A DNA stretch of 64,000 bases from Punica granatum. Its lineage: Eukaryota; Streptophyta; Magnoliopsida; Myrtales; Lythraceae. The stretch is taken from assembly GCF_007655135.1 (NCBI RefSeq), contig NW_022204054.1, forward strand, positions 1 through 64,000, written 5' to 3'. Of this stretch, positions 11,564 to 22,900 are shown piece by piece (position 1 is the stretch's first letter; every line of letters begins with the position of its first letter). The translations under genes and the position numbers were made by a program. The notes beneath the pieces are model-generated. The model made no database searches. It was not told the origin of the DNA and saw nothing but the letters and a program-made list of their open reading frames with translations.

Positions 11564-12813
11564 CCTCTTAGACTCGTACGGGTTGTATGAGGCTTCCTCT
11601 TCCCGTTTTGAGTCCGTTCTCGGCTTTCGTGTAATTTGCAATTTACATTATCGTCGCAATATCGCATGAAAATGTCTTTTCAAAACAAATCATGCATGGA
11701 TTCGGGTATCGATGACTCATTCGGGTCCATTCGGTTACGAGGGTAGTTTCGGTCATTGGACCAAATTATCTTCGATCCTTATGGAATCGTTTTCGTCTTC
11801 GAGTCGCGAATATTTTTCACAATTAATGCATTCGGCACAACCCTTAAGCATTAATTTCACTAACGGGTTAATCGGGACGCTCACATGATTAAACCCACTT
11901 CACAATGATAAAGTTTACACGAATTGGCCATTAACTGGTAACTCGCGTCGATGAGTTGTCAAATGAAGTTGGTGCCCTTTTCAAACTTATCAATTTCAAA
12001 ACCCGAAACGCGCGGTCCGATGTAGCATGGACGTCTGAAAAGAGCTTCTGTGTCTCAACTTGAATGTTTACCTGATTCCAGGTAGCTCAGGTCAGGATAC
12101 AGAAGATCTTTCTAGATCACTTCCGGGCAGATCGACCGGTTCTTTGGCTTTTTCGGGGTTCTTGCACAACCCTGGACGATCCAGGGAATTGGTCGACACC
12201 GGCTACAGGCCGAGGTGGCCCGCACTGCGATGTTTCCCCTTTTCTGAAAACAATTTTCAAATAAAGGGCAAAATCGTCTTTTCATAATTCAGAGACACCC
12301 TTAGAATTAGCATGACAGAAACACTATAGTACGGGATAAGAACGGGCTACCTGTTCAGGTGCAGGTTCATCTGCATAGCCTTTTTCTTATCTAACTGACG
12401 AGTTTCTGTCATCCTAACATAGACTCGGGTAACTAGAACGGTTATCTATGTCAGAAAACATGCAAAATGCTGATTAACCTCTCACTCGACCTAACCAAAC
12501 ACTAGATAAGGGTTAGGAGGAATTTTAGATTCCAAATCTAGAGTCACTGTAAAAACAATTCACACCCTCGAAACTTGACTACGGACACCCGACATGTCAG
12601 GTTCTCAAACCAAAGCCGAATGCTAAAACATTGACACGCATTTGTTTGTCTAGGGTAGGATTTGCATGTCAAAATACGCCGGATCAATAAACTTGTTAAT
12701 CCACGTACATTCGGTGAATACAAACAAATTGTCTGTCATTTATCTGCTGCTTGTTATCTTTCCGCACCTGTTTGCCATGAGGGTCGAGCCTGATCCCTAG
12801 GCCGAACAATACT

Positions 12814-12884
12814 AGGGTTCAACGCCCTAATCATCGATCACAGGGTCCAACGCCCTAATCAACACTCACAGGGTCGAACGCCCT
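12814..12884 (+). repeat. Three short TCCAACG-type hairpins, A 5' LTR
   Basis: AGGGTTCAACGCCCT (12814), AGGGTCCAACGCCCT (12842) and AGGGTCGAACGCCCT (12870), spaced 28 bp. All have AGGG/CCCT stems. The 3' LTR has the same trio at 24361, 24389 and 24417. B, C, D and E have two copies with GGGG/CCCC and GAGG/CCTC-type stems. Confidence 0.65.
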
Positions 12885-13651
12885 ATTCAGTGAGAGCGTG
12901 CATTGAATTTCAGTTCTTCGGACTTTTCCCGAAACTCACGGCGAGTTAGAGCGGAATAATAACCGAACACGAGTCGACTGGAATTCAGCCATTTGTAATT
13001 TGTATTTATTGTTTTCGAGAGCATTGTAAGGATTTTTATTTTGAACATTTGTTCTGTAAGAATTTCAGTCGGTGAGCGAACGGTCCGAGAGTCGAATTAA
13101 TCGAATCGGTCTAATGCTTGCCCAGACACAAGTAAATCCAAGATCTCGCGGTTTTGGTTCACGCAGGGATTCAACCTCCATGGTTCGATGAACTGTAACG
13201 CAAGATTGTAAACCAACTCACCGACATACGGATTTACTTCTCTCTCGGCTTCTCAACCGACATCGTTTAGTTCACCGAATCTCCGATGTCAAAACGTGAC
13301 AGCCGAGTGCAGCTTAATTCATGCGGTAAATAATAAAACATGCAAGCCTAGCAAACCAGAGTACCGAAAGGGCGTTAGGGATATAGGCCCGCACGTAACA
13401 TGAACCCTCGAACACGGATTTTTCGGCTCCGCATAGACCAATACCTTAACAACAACTAGGTGTTCCATACCCCTAAACCCGGGTAACTTGTCCGCCCTCG
13501 ACCTTCGGGTTGTAAAATGATAAGTGGCGACTCCTTCTCTCACGCGTGTCCGTCACGCGTCCCCACGGGAAGGTGGACACTCCTAAGCCGCGCGATCCAA
13601 AAGCGCGCAATGCAGGCCCCGATGAGAGTCCACATTCGGGTCCGTACAGCT

Positions 13652-13670
13652 TGGCGACTCCACTGGGGAC
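13652..13670 (+). other. Primer-binding site of element A
   Basis: TGGCGACTCCACTGGGGAC starts three bases after the LTR end. To my knowledge this form is characteristic of Tat/Ogre elements, which prime from tRNA-Arg; the tRNA match could not be checked here. Confidence 0.75.
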
Positions 13671-14362
13671 ATACTTAGTGGGTTCAGGCTCGATTCGTTT
13701 GCTTGCTTGCATGTTCATTTGTCGCTTTCCGTAATTTTTCGCTTATCTACTTTATGCACATTTACTTTTCTGCACTTGCATTGCATCATCCTAGTGGATC
13801 TAAGTACCTCGCCTGAAATCCCACGGGCGCCAATTTAGGAAGCTAGGTTAGTCAGAGGTTCCGAGTAAGGGAACGGATCGAGTCGGCTCTGCCACCGAAC
13901 CGGCCCCCAAAGATCCTCGCTCAATTTCAAGGAATTGACGCCCTTGAATCGGGAGCCCCCATCCCTAGTTAGTGGTTTTCCCAGTAGAACACTGAAACCA
14001 TGCATAAACAGGAACCGTCAGCTGTACCAAAAATAACCTTCACGCCGCCAACCGACCCAAGAGTTGAGTCTTTGAGTCGGCTCGTAGTTTTTCTTTTAGG
14101 CGAGCCTTTTGTTGTTTTCACTGAATGAGTGTTGTACAATGTAAAGAACTCATGTTATAGTTTATTTTTCTGCACCTGCATGTATGTTTTCAAAACCACC
14201 TAAGACATTGCATCGATTTAATGTTTAAGCTCCCCTTTTCAAACTATCTTTGTAAATTAAGGAACTTGAACCAAATTAATGCAATGGCATTAGCTTTTGA
14301 AAACTTATACACTGCATGCATTCTATCTATTTCTATGTTTGCATAGCAGCTGCCATGTCTCA

Positions 14363-14790
14363 CACGACAGGCGAGTCGTGCCAACATTCGTGGGTAGACC
14401 ACTTGCGGTCTTCACCTCTCCATGGCGAGACGTGCTATGACCAGAGGCCGTCCAGCCCGGCCACCCACCGCGCACGACAGGCGAGTCGTGCCAACCTTCG
14501 CGAGTAGACCACCCGCGGTCTTCACTTCTCCATAGCGAGATGTGCTGTGACCCGAAGCCGAGTCCATCCCGGCCACCCACCCCGCACGACAGGCGAGTCG
14601 TGCCAACCTTCGCGGGTAGACCACCCGCGGACTTCACTTCTCCATAGCGAGATGTGCTGTGACCAGAAGCCGAGTCCATCCCGGCCACCCACCCGCACGA
14701 TAGGCGAGTCGTGCCCACTTTCGCGGGCAGGCCACTAGCGGCCTTCACCCTTCCTCCACGGCAAGACGAGCTATGGCCCGAGGGCCGATC
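14363..14790 (+). repeat. Tandem repeat, about 111-bp unit, four copies
   Basis: The word CACGACAGGCGAGTCGTGCC begins units at 14363, 14473 and 14585, with the fourth at 14696 (one base changed), so the period is 110-112 bp. Each unit contains the small palindrome CACGAC…GTCGTG and a GTAGACCAC…CGGTCTTCAC block. B keeps only the end of this region (about 36015-36070). Confidence 0.85.
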
Positions 14791-15289
14791 AACCTTCCTA
14801 GGCGAAGTTAACCAACACTAACTTCTTCCTAACAGAGAGTGTGACCGCGTGATCGGACGCACGTCCCTCCGAGTGACCCCGCGCATTTACCAGCGATCGA
14901 GCGCGCCTCACACATGTCCAAACATGTTTGCACCAACTCATGCACGCGTGCTCAACGTATCGATGCACGTCTCTCGGCGAGTTCACACAACACCTATCAG
15001 GCCAGTTCGCTTCCCTACACCCTTGTATTGGAATTGCGAACAATTCATGCTCCTTCATTGTTTCCTTCTTCCATTGCAGGAAATCCCCAATAAGATGACA
15101 GCCTGAATACTGAACCATCACAATTGAGGCAACAAACGTCTCTCATCCAGCTCATTGGGATTTCAACACTGAGTTCCCACCCTCCCTCCGCAAAGAATGC
15201 GAGAAAATCAGAGTCACTGCTTTGCAGCGTCTTGCACTGTTGCTTAGCATTGACCATTGCTTTTGTATCTCTTGCACTTTCTTATCGAG

Positions 15290-15650
15290 CATGCATTTAC
15301 TGCATCGGGCTCCCACCCCACATCGGGCTTTGGCCCCACTTTTGGGCTTTGCCCCGCATCGGGCTTCGGCCCAGCATTTACTGCATCGGGCTTCGGCCCA
15401 ACTTTTGGGCTTTTGCCCCGACTACATCGAGCTTCGGCCCAACATTTACTGCATCGGGCTTCGGCCCCACTTTCGGGCTTCGACCTCGCATGTACTGCTT
15501 TCGGGCTTCGGCCCCGCATCTACTGCTTTCGGGCTTCGGCCCCTTATCTACAGCTTTCGGGCTTCAGCCCTGCATTTACTGCTTTTGGGCTCCAGCCCCG
15601 CATTTACTGCTTTTTGATTTTGACACTTCGCATTTACTGCTTTCAGGCTC
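15290..15650 (+). repeat. Minisatellite, 28-30 bp unit (GGGCTTCGGCCC type), element A
   Basis: About a dozen degenerate units of CATTTACTGC(A/T)T followed by CGGGCTTCGGCCCC. The second half of each unit is itself palindromic (GGGC…GCCC). The orthologous array in B is at 36573-37063. The open frames across it reflect the repeat and not a gene. Confidence 0.85.
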
Positions 15651-17132
15651 ATCTGAAATCCAAAATCGACTTGGATTCAAATTCATCCAAGCGATACTCC
15701 GAGGAGCAAGTCTAATCCTTCAACTGCAAAGACCGGAAGTGACAGCTCCACAAACAGAGCATGATCCAACTCTTAATCGCAGGGGATACCAGCACGGTCA
15801 TGCCTATAATCACAGAATGGATCTCATTCACCTCTGTTGTGGTCGCCGATTGAATACTGGAACAACACACGCAGTCTTCTTTAAACTCTCTTTTGCTTTA
15901 ATTTAAATGCATTCCCACAAATGGGCTCCCGACATGAACAAATCCTTCAATGGAGCATTAGGACAGTCTTTGCGACGCCCTATTAGAACTGTTGTATCTG
16001 TTCGACTCGCCTGTCCTCATGGGACCCGGCTCCTGGAGCCTTCCCTAGGACGGCTGCGCAAGCCTACTCGCAATTAGGGAAAATATGCTTATGTGACCTC
16101 AGTCACGGTCTAACCACTCCAGAGTGGTGATGACCAGATTCCCGGAAACAAATGTCGTCTGCAAGCGGCACCCCATGGGTCGCGGGCGGGACAAAAATGG
16201 ATTTTCCCATGGGACCACCTCATATTTCTTACCACATATTCCCCGCATAATCGCCTAATGCATTGTCTTCTTTGTCATCCTTCACAGGGGCACATTGACC
16301 ACAGGCAAAGAGCGATGCACGAGTTCACGTTTTCCCGAAAACTTGTCTCGGACCCTTTCCTTATACTTTAACGAGGGAGGTGTCTAACGATGAGGTACCC
16401 CCTATGAAGTGGAAGACGAGAACAATCGAACGAATCACTCAGCATTGATGCAATCGTCTTCCTCGAACATCCAGTGGCTTCAGCAGCGTGCACCCTCCAA
16501 GAGGCACGTACTGCAAAGAACAGCAAGAGATGATCGGAGATATCGCACAAGGCGCCTGCCACAGGCCACTTCCACAAAATGAAGACCAGGGCATCCCCGA
16601 TCAACATTCACATCGGGGCAACCTCGGTTCCCTATTCACGAGGCAATTCTACATTTTCTTTCTAGTCAACATTGGAAATTTACATGCAATGCTAGCAAAG
16701 GCGAATGACACGAAGTTCGGCTTCTAAGTGCACGAGAGTCAACCTTCCAAGAAAGTCGGTCCTCACAAAATAGGGCTAGCAACATGCAACAAGTCTCCAC
16801 GAGGCGAAGCACACCAAAGCGGCCTCGGCGATGCAAAGTCGAGGAGTTTCAAACAAAGACACGGGGCACAAAACAAACCCCAGCTGTAAGAAAAAAAACA
16901 GAGCGGAAAGAAGCGGGAAAAACCCGCCAATGAAGAGAGAGAGAAAAGAAGCGGGAAAAACCCGCCAACCAACAAAAGAAAGGCAATGTCGAGGTTCATC
17001 AAAAGAACCGGCGCCGCCAATCCAGAGAAATCAACAAACCCCGACAAAAGGGGAGCAGCAGACACAACTCCTCGACGGAAATAGAAAATAATGCATTTGG
17101 AGGTCGAATCCTTCAAAACCTTCGCCCTTGCA
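15651..17132 (+). other. Non-coding internal stretch of A partly conserved with B
   Basis: No gene. It aligns by eye with B in pieces: 15650-15720 with 37065-37135; 15950-16290 with 37330-37720 (shared CTGTCCTCATGGGA and CCTTCCCTAGGACGGCTG); 16480-16620 with about 42930-43040; and 16780-17060 with 43190-43460. An acceptor-like TCCTTCACAG precedes about 16288 in A and 37702 in B. Confidence 0.6.
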
Positions 17133-17313
17133 AACTCGAGAGATAAAAGAATCGAGTCCGCTAGGTCGAAAACCCCTTTTGGGGCGGCCTAGGCAAAAGC
17201 TAGGGTAAAAGAGTGGCACGACCGGAAACCCTTTGGGGCGGTCGTGGCAAAAGGAAAGCTCTTCCCCTTTAGGTTGACAAGTGCGGCCCCGAGGTGGGTG
17301 ACCATAGCAAAAG
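17133..17313 (+). repeat. Hairpin-GCAAAAG module array, element A
   Basis: Successive hairpins, each followed by GCAAAAG, at 17193, 17247 and 17307 (spacing 54 and 60). Stems: CTAGGTC/GGCCTAG around 17161-17192 (one G-U pair) and CACGACC/GGTCGTG at 17217-17246 (perfect). The third module is weakly paired. An ACTCGA/TCGAGT hairpin precedes the array. The same series is in B (43518-43695) and, in G, just after integrase (25376-25645, minus). Confidence 0.7.
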
Positions 17314-18639
17314 GAGAGTAAAACGAGAGATAGATAAAATTGCCCCTAGTCTTTCGCACATCGTGCGGACAAGGGATCCCCAAGGGAAGTGGCCAGTTTA
17401 TCTATTCCAACATGATCCCCAATCGGCTCTTCAATACCATCCAACCGTCCAAGAAGGAACCTTCCTGAAGCACAGTAGGTAACTGAATACGCCGTCCAAG
17501 CAGTTCAATACAACCTACACAACAGAAGGATGAAGGAAAATGGGGGTACATCTCACTGCAGGCGTGAACCCGTGTATCCTTTTAGCCTGGGGCAACGTGC
17601 TTCCCAAGCTTTCTCTTTTCTCTTTGTCTTTGCATAACTCCAAACGGGTCACAGCCACCCTTTAACAGGCTACCATAGAGCCAAAATCCCAGACATTCAT
17701 CTCCGGGGTTTAGTCATAACACTTTGGAAATGGTCAGACCGAGTCTGACCAAATCAGAACAGAAATCCCCAAGCGGGTTGCAAATGCAGCCGTCCTACGG
17801 TACCCTATTGAGAAGGGTTCAAAGCCGACGGGCGTGTTGAACAACCGATAGAGCTGCTAGGGCATTGTCGGGGATGTCTCGATATGCCCAATACATAGCT
17901 AACGAGAGCCCCTGGAGACCTTGTCTCTAGGCCTCCGTGAACGAGACCCATTTTGCATTGTTAAAGCAAAATTCTTCACGAGTCACTTAGGTGACCCAAA
18001 ACTGAAGATCTGCGTGTTGCAATAACATTTTCATGCTTACCTATGTCCATCACTTGTTAGTATTTCTCTTATTATCTACTAGTAATGCCAGGATCACAGG
18101 TACCACAAGCAAGCATGAACTACGACAGACTCTGATTCTCAGTCCCACGGGATTCGTAGGCGCTCTATCTTAGAGCTCGAGTCTCGCAATACAAGACGCC
18201 GACTTTCGGTCAAAGCATGACCGCCCAAGCAGCGGAGCTGGCCTCCGGCAAAGCACAATCATTCCTCAGCAGCAAAGCCGGTTTCCGGCAACCCAACAGG
18301 TAACTGCCTAGCGGCGAGCCCGGCTTTCGGTAGATCAAACACATCACTGCCACAAAGGTAAGGCTTCAGTGAAACGACTTCGTCCCAACATCAACGCCTG
18401 CCTCCGACAAATCAGCGCTCCTTGGAAGATGTCTTCCCAAGATCGATTCATCTCTACTTCATGTGACGGGTGACAATCTCAACCCACGAGGAGAAACTTT
18501 CAGGATAGCACTCCAGGCATTCGGTGACATCACTATCAGTTGGCAAGCAACGAAGCTTTCTGCCACAGCATCGATTGCAACATAGACAAGCTCAGTGATG
18601 GAGGAAGCACAATGATTCCTTCCACACCTCACGCAACTC
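17314..18639 (+). other. Non-coding internal stretch of A between modules and minisatellite
   Basis: No coding signal. Parts are conserved with B: the block around 17530-17700 (AACCCGTGTATCCTTT, AACGTGCT, CCCAAGCTTTCTCTTTTCTC) matches 43930-44080, and the block around 18085-18180 matches 44450-44560 (ACAGACTCTGATT-like and GGCGCTC). Function unknown. Confidence 0.55.
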
Positions 18640-19625
18640 CCCAGCGTTTGCATTTACTTTTTGCACCTTTTATTTCCGCAATGCACTTTTCAATTGGCGT
18701 GCACCTTCTTAGGAATGCAGTGCACCCTTCATTATCGCAATGCACTTTTCAATTGGCGTGCACCTTCTTAGGAATGCAGTGCACCTTTCATTATTGCAAT
18801 GCACTTTTCAATTGGCGTGCACCTTCTTAGGAATGCAGTGCACCTTTTATTTCCGCAATGCACTTTTCAATTGGTGTGCACCTTCTCAGGAACGCAGTGC
18901 ACCTTTTATTTCTGCAATGCACTTTCAATTGGCGTGCACCTTTCATTATCGCAATGCACTTTTCAATTGGCGTGCACCTTCTCAGGAACGCAGTGCACCT
19001 TTTATTTCTGCAATGCACTTTCAATTGGCGTGCACCTTCTTAGGAATGCAATGCACCTTTCATTATCGCAATGCACTTTTCAATTGGCGTGCACCTTCTC
19101 AGGAACGCAGTGCACCTTTTATTTCTGCAATGCACTTTTCTATTGGCGTGCACCTTCTCAGGAACGCAGTGCACCTTTTATTTTTGCAACGCACCTTTCA
19201 ATTGGCGTGCACCTTCTCAGGAACGCAGTGCACCTTTCATTTCTGCAATACACCTTTCAATTGGCGTGCACCTTCTCAGGAACGCAGTGCACCTTTTATT
19301 TCTGCAATGCACTTTCAATTGGCGTGCACCTTCTCAGGAACGCAGTGCACCTTTTATTTCTGCAATGCACTTTTAATTGGCGTGCACCTTCTTAGGAATG
19401 CAGTGCACCTTGCAAACCCGTCAAGCAATCGCTCGTGCACCCCGCAAGTCTACTGGGTAGGCGCCTTTGAACCATGCAGTTCATTCGGTATGCGCCCCGT
19501 GCATATTGCAAAACCCCGGGCAAGCGTCCATGCATCGGGTAACATATTGGGCAAGCGCCCATGCCTCTTGCAAAAGTACTTTTCAATTGGCGTGCACCTT
19601 CTCAGGAACGCAGTGCACCTTTAAT
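18640..19625 (+). repeat. Minisatellite, 59-bp unit with TGCAC sub-repeats, element A
   Basis: Units begin GCAATGCACTTTTCAATTGG at 18678, 18737 and onward, a 59-bp period. Each contains three TGCAC words and the phrase CTTCTCAGGAACGCAG or CTTCTTAGGAATGCAG. Some copies have lost about 20 bp. It ends in a degenerate tail (19400-19625), about 280 bp before the PPT. The overlapping ORFs of up to 294 codons are repeat translations. Confidence 0.9.
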
Positions 19626-19903
19626 TAAGATCAGCACTTTTCATTAAACTTGGCATACCGCATTTCTAATTAAACAAAGCATTTCTCGTTAACTGTAATT
19701 TCCTTTATGCATGTATCCCATTTGTTTACTGCCAAACTTATGCAAATCTCACCTCAGTTCCTTTATCTTAATGATAGGCACAATATCCCGTATATCCAAA
19801 GTAAGAAGGAGAAGGCCATATAGGAAATTCCACATGGATCATTGCTATCAAACTGGGGTGCTTCTGAAGTCTTTGGCTGCATCCGCTACTCGAGCACGCA
19901 GTC

Positions 19904-19917
19904 AAAGAGGGGCAAGC
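19904..19917 (+). other. Polypurine tract of element A
   Basis: AAAGAGGGGCAAGC directly before the 3' LTR. The identical tract precedes B's 3' LTR at 47394-47407. Confidence 0.8.
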
Positions 19918-22900
19918 TGTCAGCACCCCATTTTGGCTCACCGATTCAAATTACATTATCAACAATGATCCAAGCTATGACTTGAGTAGAGTACAGAAAA
20001 ACGAATTAACAGAGCAGAAAATCACTATTCATCCTCAAGTCAGCGAAATCGGGCAAATGACACATACACCTGACAGAAGGACCCCAGGGGTCAGCAAGTA
20101 GCAACAAAGTGACTAGAGAGCTCAACAATGTCCAAAACCAGCATTTTCAGTATATCACACCGACGGTACTATTTTCCGATAGCTCGCTTGATCGTCGGAA
20201 GATAGCCAATATTGGACTCCAAAAATCCACTTCAATGCCAAACAGATGAAAAGTGTCCCCAAAGGCATTTTGCAAATCATCTGCTCTATACAGAACAACT
20301 TTTTGTATACATACAACATTTCAGTGGAAGTCCAAAAATGCCGGTTTCCTGGAGAAAAGTTAATTTCAAATGTCATATTCGGCCATGCTCCACCAACACA
20401 CAGAGCATGAACAATGCTTCAGATTGTCAATTGGAAGTCACACAAACACTTCAAATGACTTCCGAGCAGCAAAACAAGCATACCCTTCTTCAGAAGAGCA
20501 TAGTCGGAGACTGGTCTGATGGAATTACGGCAAATGAAGTTCATACCGCATTGCCCTAAAAACTCTAGCGGACATTCACAATTGGGCAAAACAGACAGCA
20601 AAACGCTTATCAGTTTCCCGAGTAACCTCCGAGGAGCGGAAATGGCCATTTTCAGTGGAAATGCATATCCGGAGGTCCTTTTTACAGAAACTTGACGCCG
20701 GGTGTCTATCCTACACCATGCTAGCCTTCTCAGGGCTCAACGTGGAATCGTTAGAATAAATCACACGACTCATTTAGACCTCCCGAGCAATGCTTTAGAG
20801 GTCTCAGATACACTTTTCAAGTCCTTGGAGGTCTGATCTCGACAAACAGAGATTACAGTAATCTCCGGAGCGCCCAAGCAACTCAGAAAGCAATCTGAGA
20901 AATCCAGTTTCGGACTCCTAGGAAATCTCCGGCTCCACGTTTGCATTACCGGCTTAAGGGATAATTGTTCACGTTGTCTGACAATTTATGTCAAAATGAC
21001 CAACGTGAGACACAGACACAAGATATGCTGTCAGAAGCGAACAACTTCGCTCTGGTCACCTGCAATGAGCAAAACCGGTTTCCGAGTCTCACACACATCC
21101 GGGACATTTCTCCATGAAAAATGTCAATCTCGGGCTCATTAACTTCGTTTTCTCGCGTATATCGACAATTCGACGTTCAATTCGAACCACGAACTTCGAA
21201 TGCGCGACCAATCGAGACCCGAGTTTTCTCCCGATTTCTCCTCACGAGCCGTGGGGTCCACGGGCTGCCCAAGAGCAATCACCCCTTTGCCCCAAACAAT
21301 TCGGCCTTATCCTCTTCCTCTCTTGCACACTTGCACCAAAATATCTTTAGTCTTTCTATTCAACACTGAAGCCATCAACTCCATCTCCATCAATGCATTT
21401 GGATCTTCCTCATCAATGCAATGGAAGAAGTCTTCATCCTTATCTTGATTAAAAAATTCGGATTCCACTAATCCATGGCCCTAATTGCACTTTTCTTCAC
21501 TAATCTTACACTTAAGCTTTCCTATATACTGTCCAAATGTCATTAACTTAATCATACACCTTCAAACACTCTCTCTCTAGCATTTCTCACTCTTCAAAAG
21601 CTCTCAAACTCCATAGCAAACCGCAGCAAGCTTCAGCCATTTCCAGCAAGCAAAACCAAGCAAAACCGGGCAAAGTCTTAAGTCGGAATCCATCCCGGCT
21701 TGAATCCAAACTTTACCAAATTTCATATCCCACATTTTTTCGACCCCTTCTATCCATTTCTGAAGTTAGATTTTAAGTTTGAAGCCTCTAAGCCATAGAA
21801 CCAGCCTTGAGCAAAATCTGGACAAATTTGGTCCTTCTCGGGTCAAAAATGACAAACCGGGTTTCAAGCCTTTCCAAGTCGGTTTGAGCTACCAAAACCC
21901 ATCAAACACCTCCCCACACAACCCTAGGGTGTCAAGGAGTCAATAAATCCAAGAAAAACCCGTCGGTTTAACCCCAGGAAGAAGAAACAGCCCGACTGCC
22001 CAGTCGGGTCCAAATTTCTGACTGTTTATACGGTTTTCTTGTAGATCGGGTCGATACAGGACTTTGTTTGGAAAACAACCACCACAGCCACCTCCAGAGG
22101 TGAGTTAGGAGTCAGGATCCGTTGGCCTTGCTCAAATATTCCATCGGGAGCCTCCGTGGCGACGTCCGACCCGACTGGTGCCAGACGGGTCCGAATTTCC
22201 AGACGTGCTCTGTTTTCCGTGATCTTTGCAGGGTTGTACGGGTCGCCCCGATAACTCTGGGACCAAACTACCACCACAGTCACCTCCGGGGGTCAGGTAG
22301 GAGTCAGGAGCCGCCGACCTTGCCTCAACATTCCATCGGGAGCCTCCGTGACGATGTCCGACCCGACTTGTGCCAGTCGGGTCTGTCCACCCTTCCAGTC
22401 GGGTCTGTTGCAACCATTCGGGTCTGTTCAAGCCAAAACAGCCCAAACCCGACCCACCAACGGTCCAACCCGACTCTTGAAGGTCCCATCCCGCATCTCG
22501 GGACTAGGTATGACCATTCCCGACTTAGAGGAGCTAGGACTTTTACATTCTCGTTGCGTTTATGGAGTTATAAGGGGTTTTATGTATGTTTTATCTCCAA
22601 GTTTTAATCTTTATGCATTTTCCATGTTATATCATGCATATTTATCCTTGATTTATATGCTAGCATGTCGGGAAACCCTTGGATCGTATTTGAGAAGAAC
22701 ATCTCGACCCGGGAAAGGCAAAGAGCTCACGGGTTTCCCTCCAAGGGAGGTGACCGAATGCTCTCTTGCTCCTTTCGGGCAAGGAACGATCTTCTTGATC
22801 CGATCCAAGTTTGATTCCCGAGTTTCATCGTATTTTCTCACGTGCATGAAGTCGGTATTGTTTTATCGATTCCTTAAATAACTTGTTTGTGCATGTTTGC

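Larger units (their letters stand above)
6190..13648 (+). repeat. 5' LTR of element A (interrupted by element I)
   Basis: Starts TGTCAGCATCCC and ends GTCCGTACA just before the PBS. Removing the nested element (8972-11187) and one ATCTC leaves about 5.24 kb. It pairs with 19918-24868 with roughly 2% scattered differences by eye. Upstream of the TATA box (about 6220-7700) the sequence is unlike the B/C/D/E LTRs apart from the first ~30 bp. Downstream (from about 7780) it is clearly homologous to them. An imperfect tandem duplication of about 192 bp covers about 8343-8650 (GGAGTCAGGAGCCG and CATCGGGAGCCTCC occur in both copies). Confidence 0.88.
13649..19917 (+). other. Internal region of element A (no coding capacity)
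   Basis: 6.27 kb between PBS and PPT. The ORFs present are short or come from tandem repeats, and none shows retrotransposon domains. In order it holds the PBS, about 700 bp of unique leader (13671-14362), a 111-bp tandem repeat, an acceptor-like TTCCATTGCAG at about 15079, a 28-30 bp minisatellite, a stretch conserved with B (about 15950-16290 with 37330-37720), hairpin-GCAAAAG modules (17133-17313), a second conserved stretch (17500-18200, matching 43930-44560), the 59-bp minisatellite, and the PPT. Confidence 0.8.

Noticed and set aside
18740..19624. 294- and 198-codon ORFs
   Set aside because: Translations of the 59-bp minisatellite; overlapping frames are open together and there is no family resemblance.
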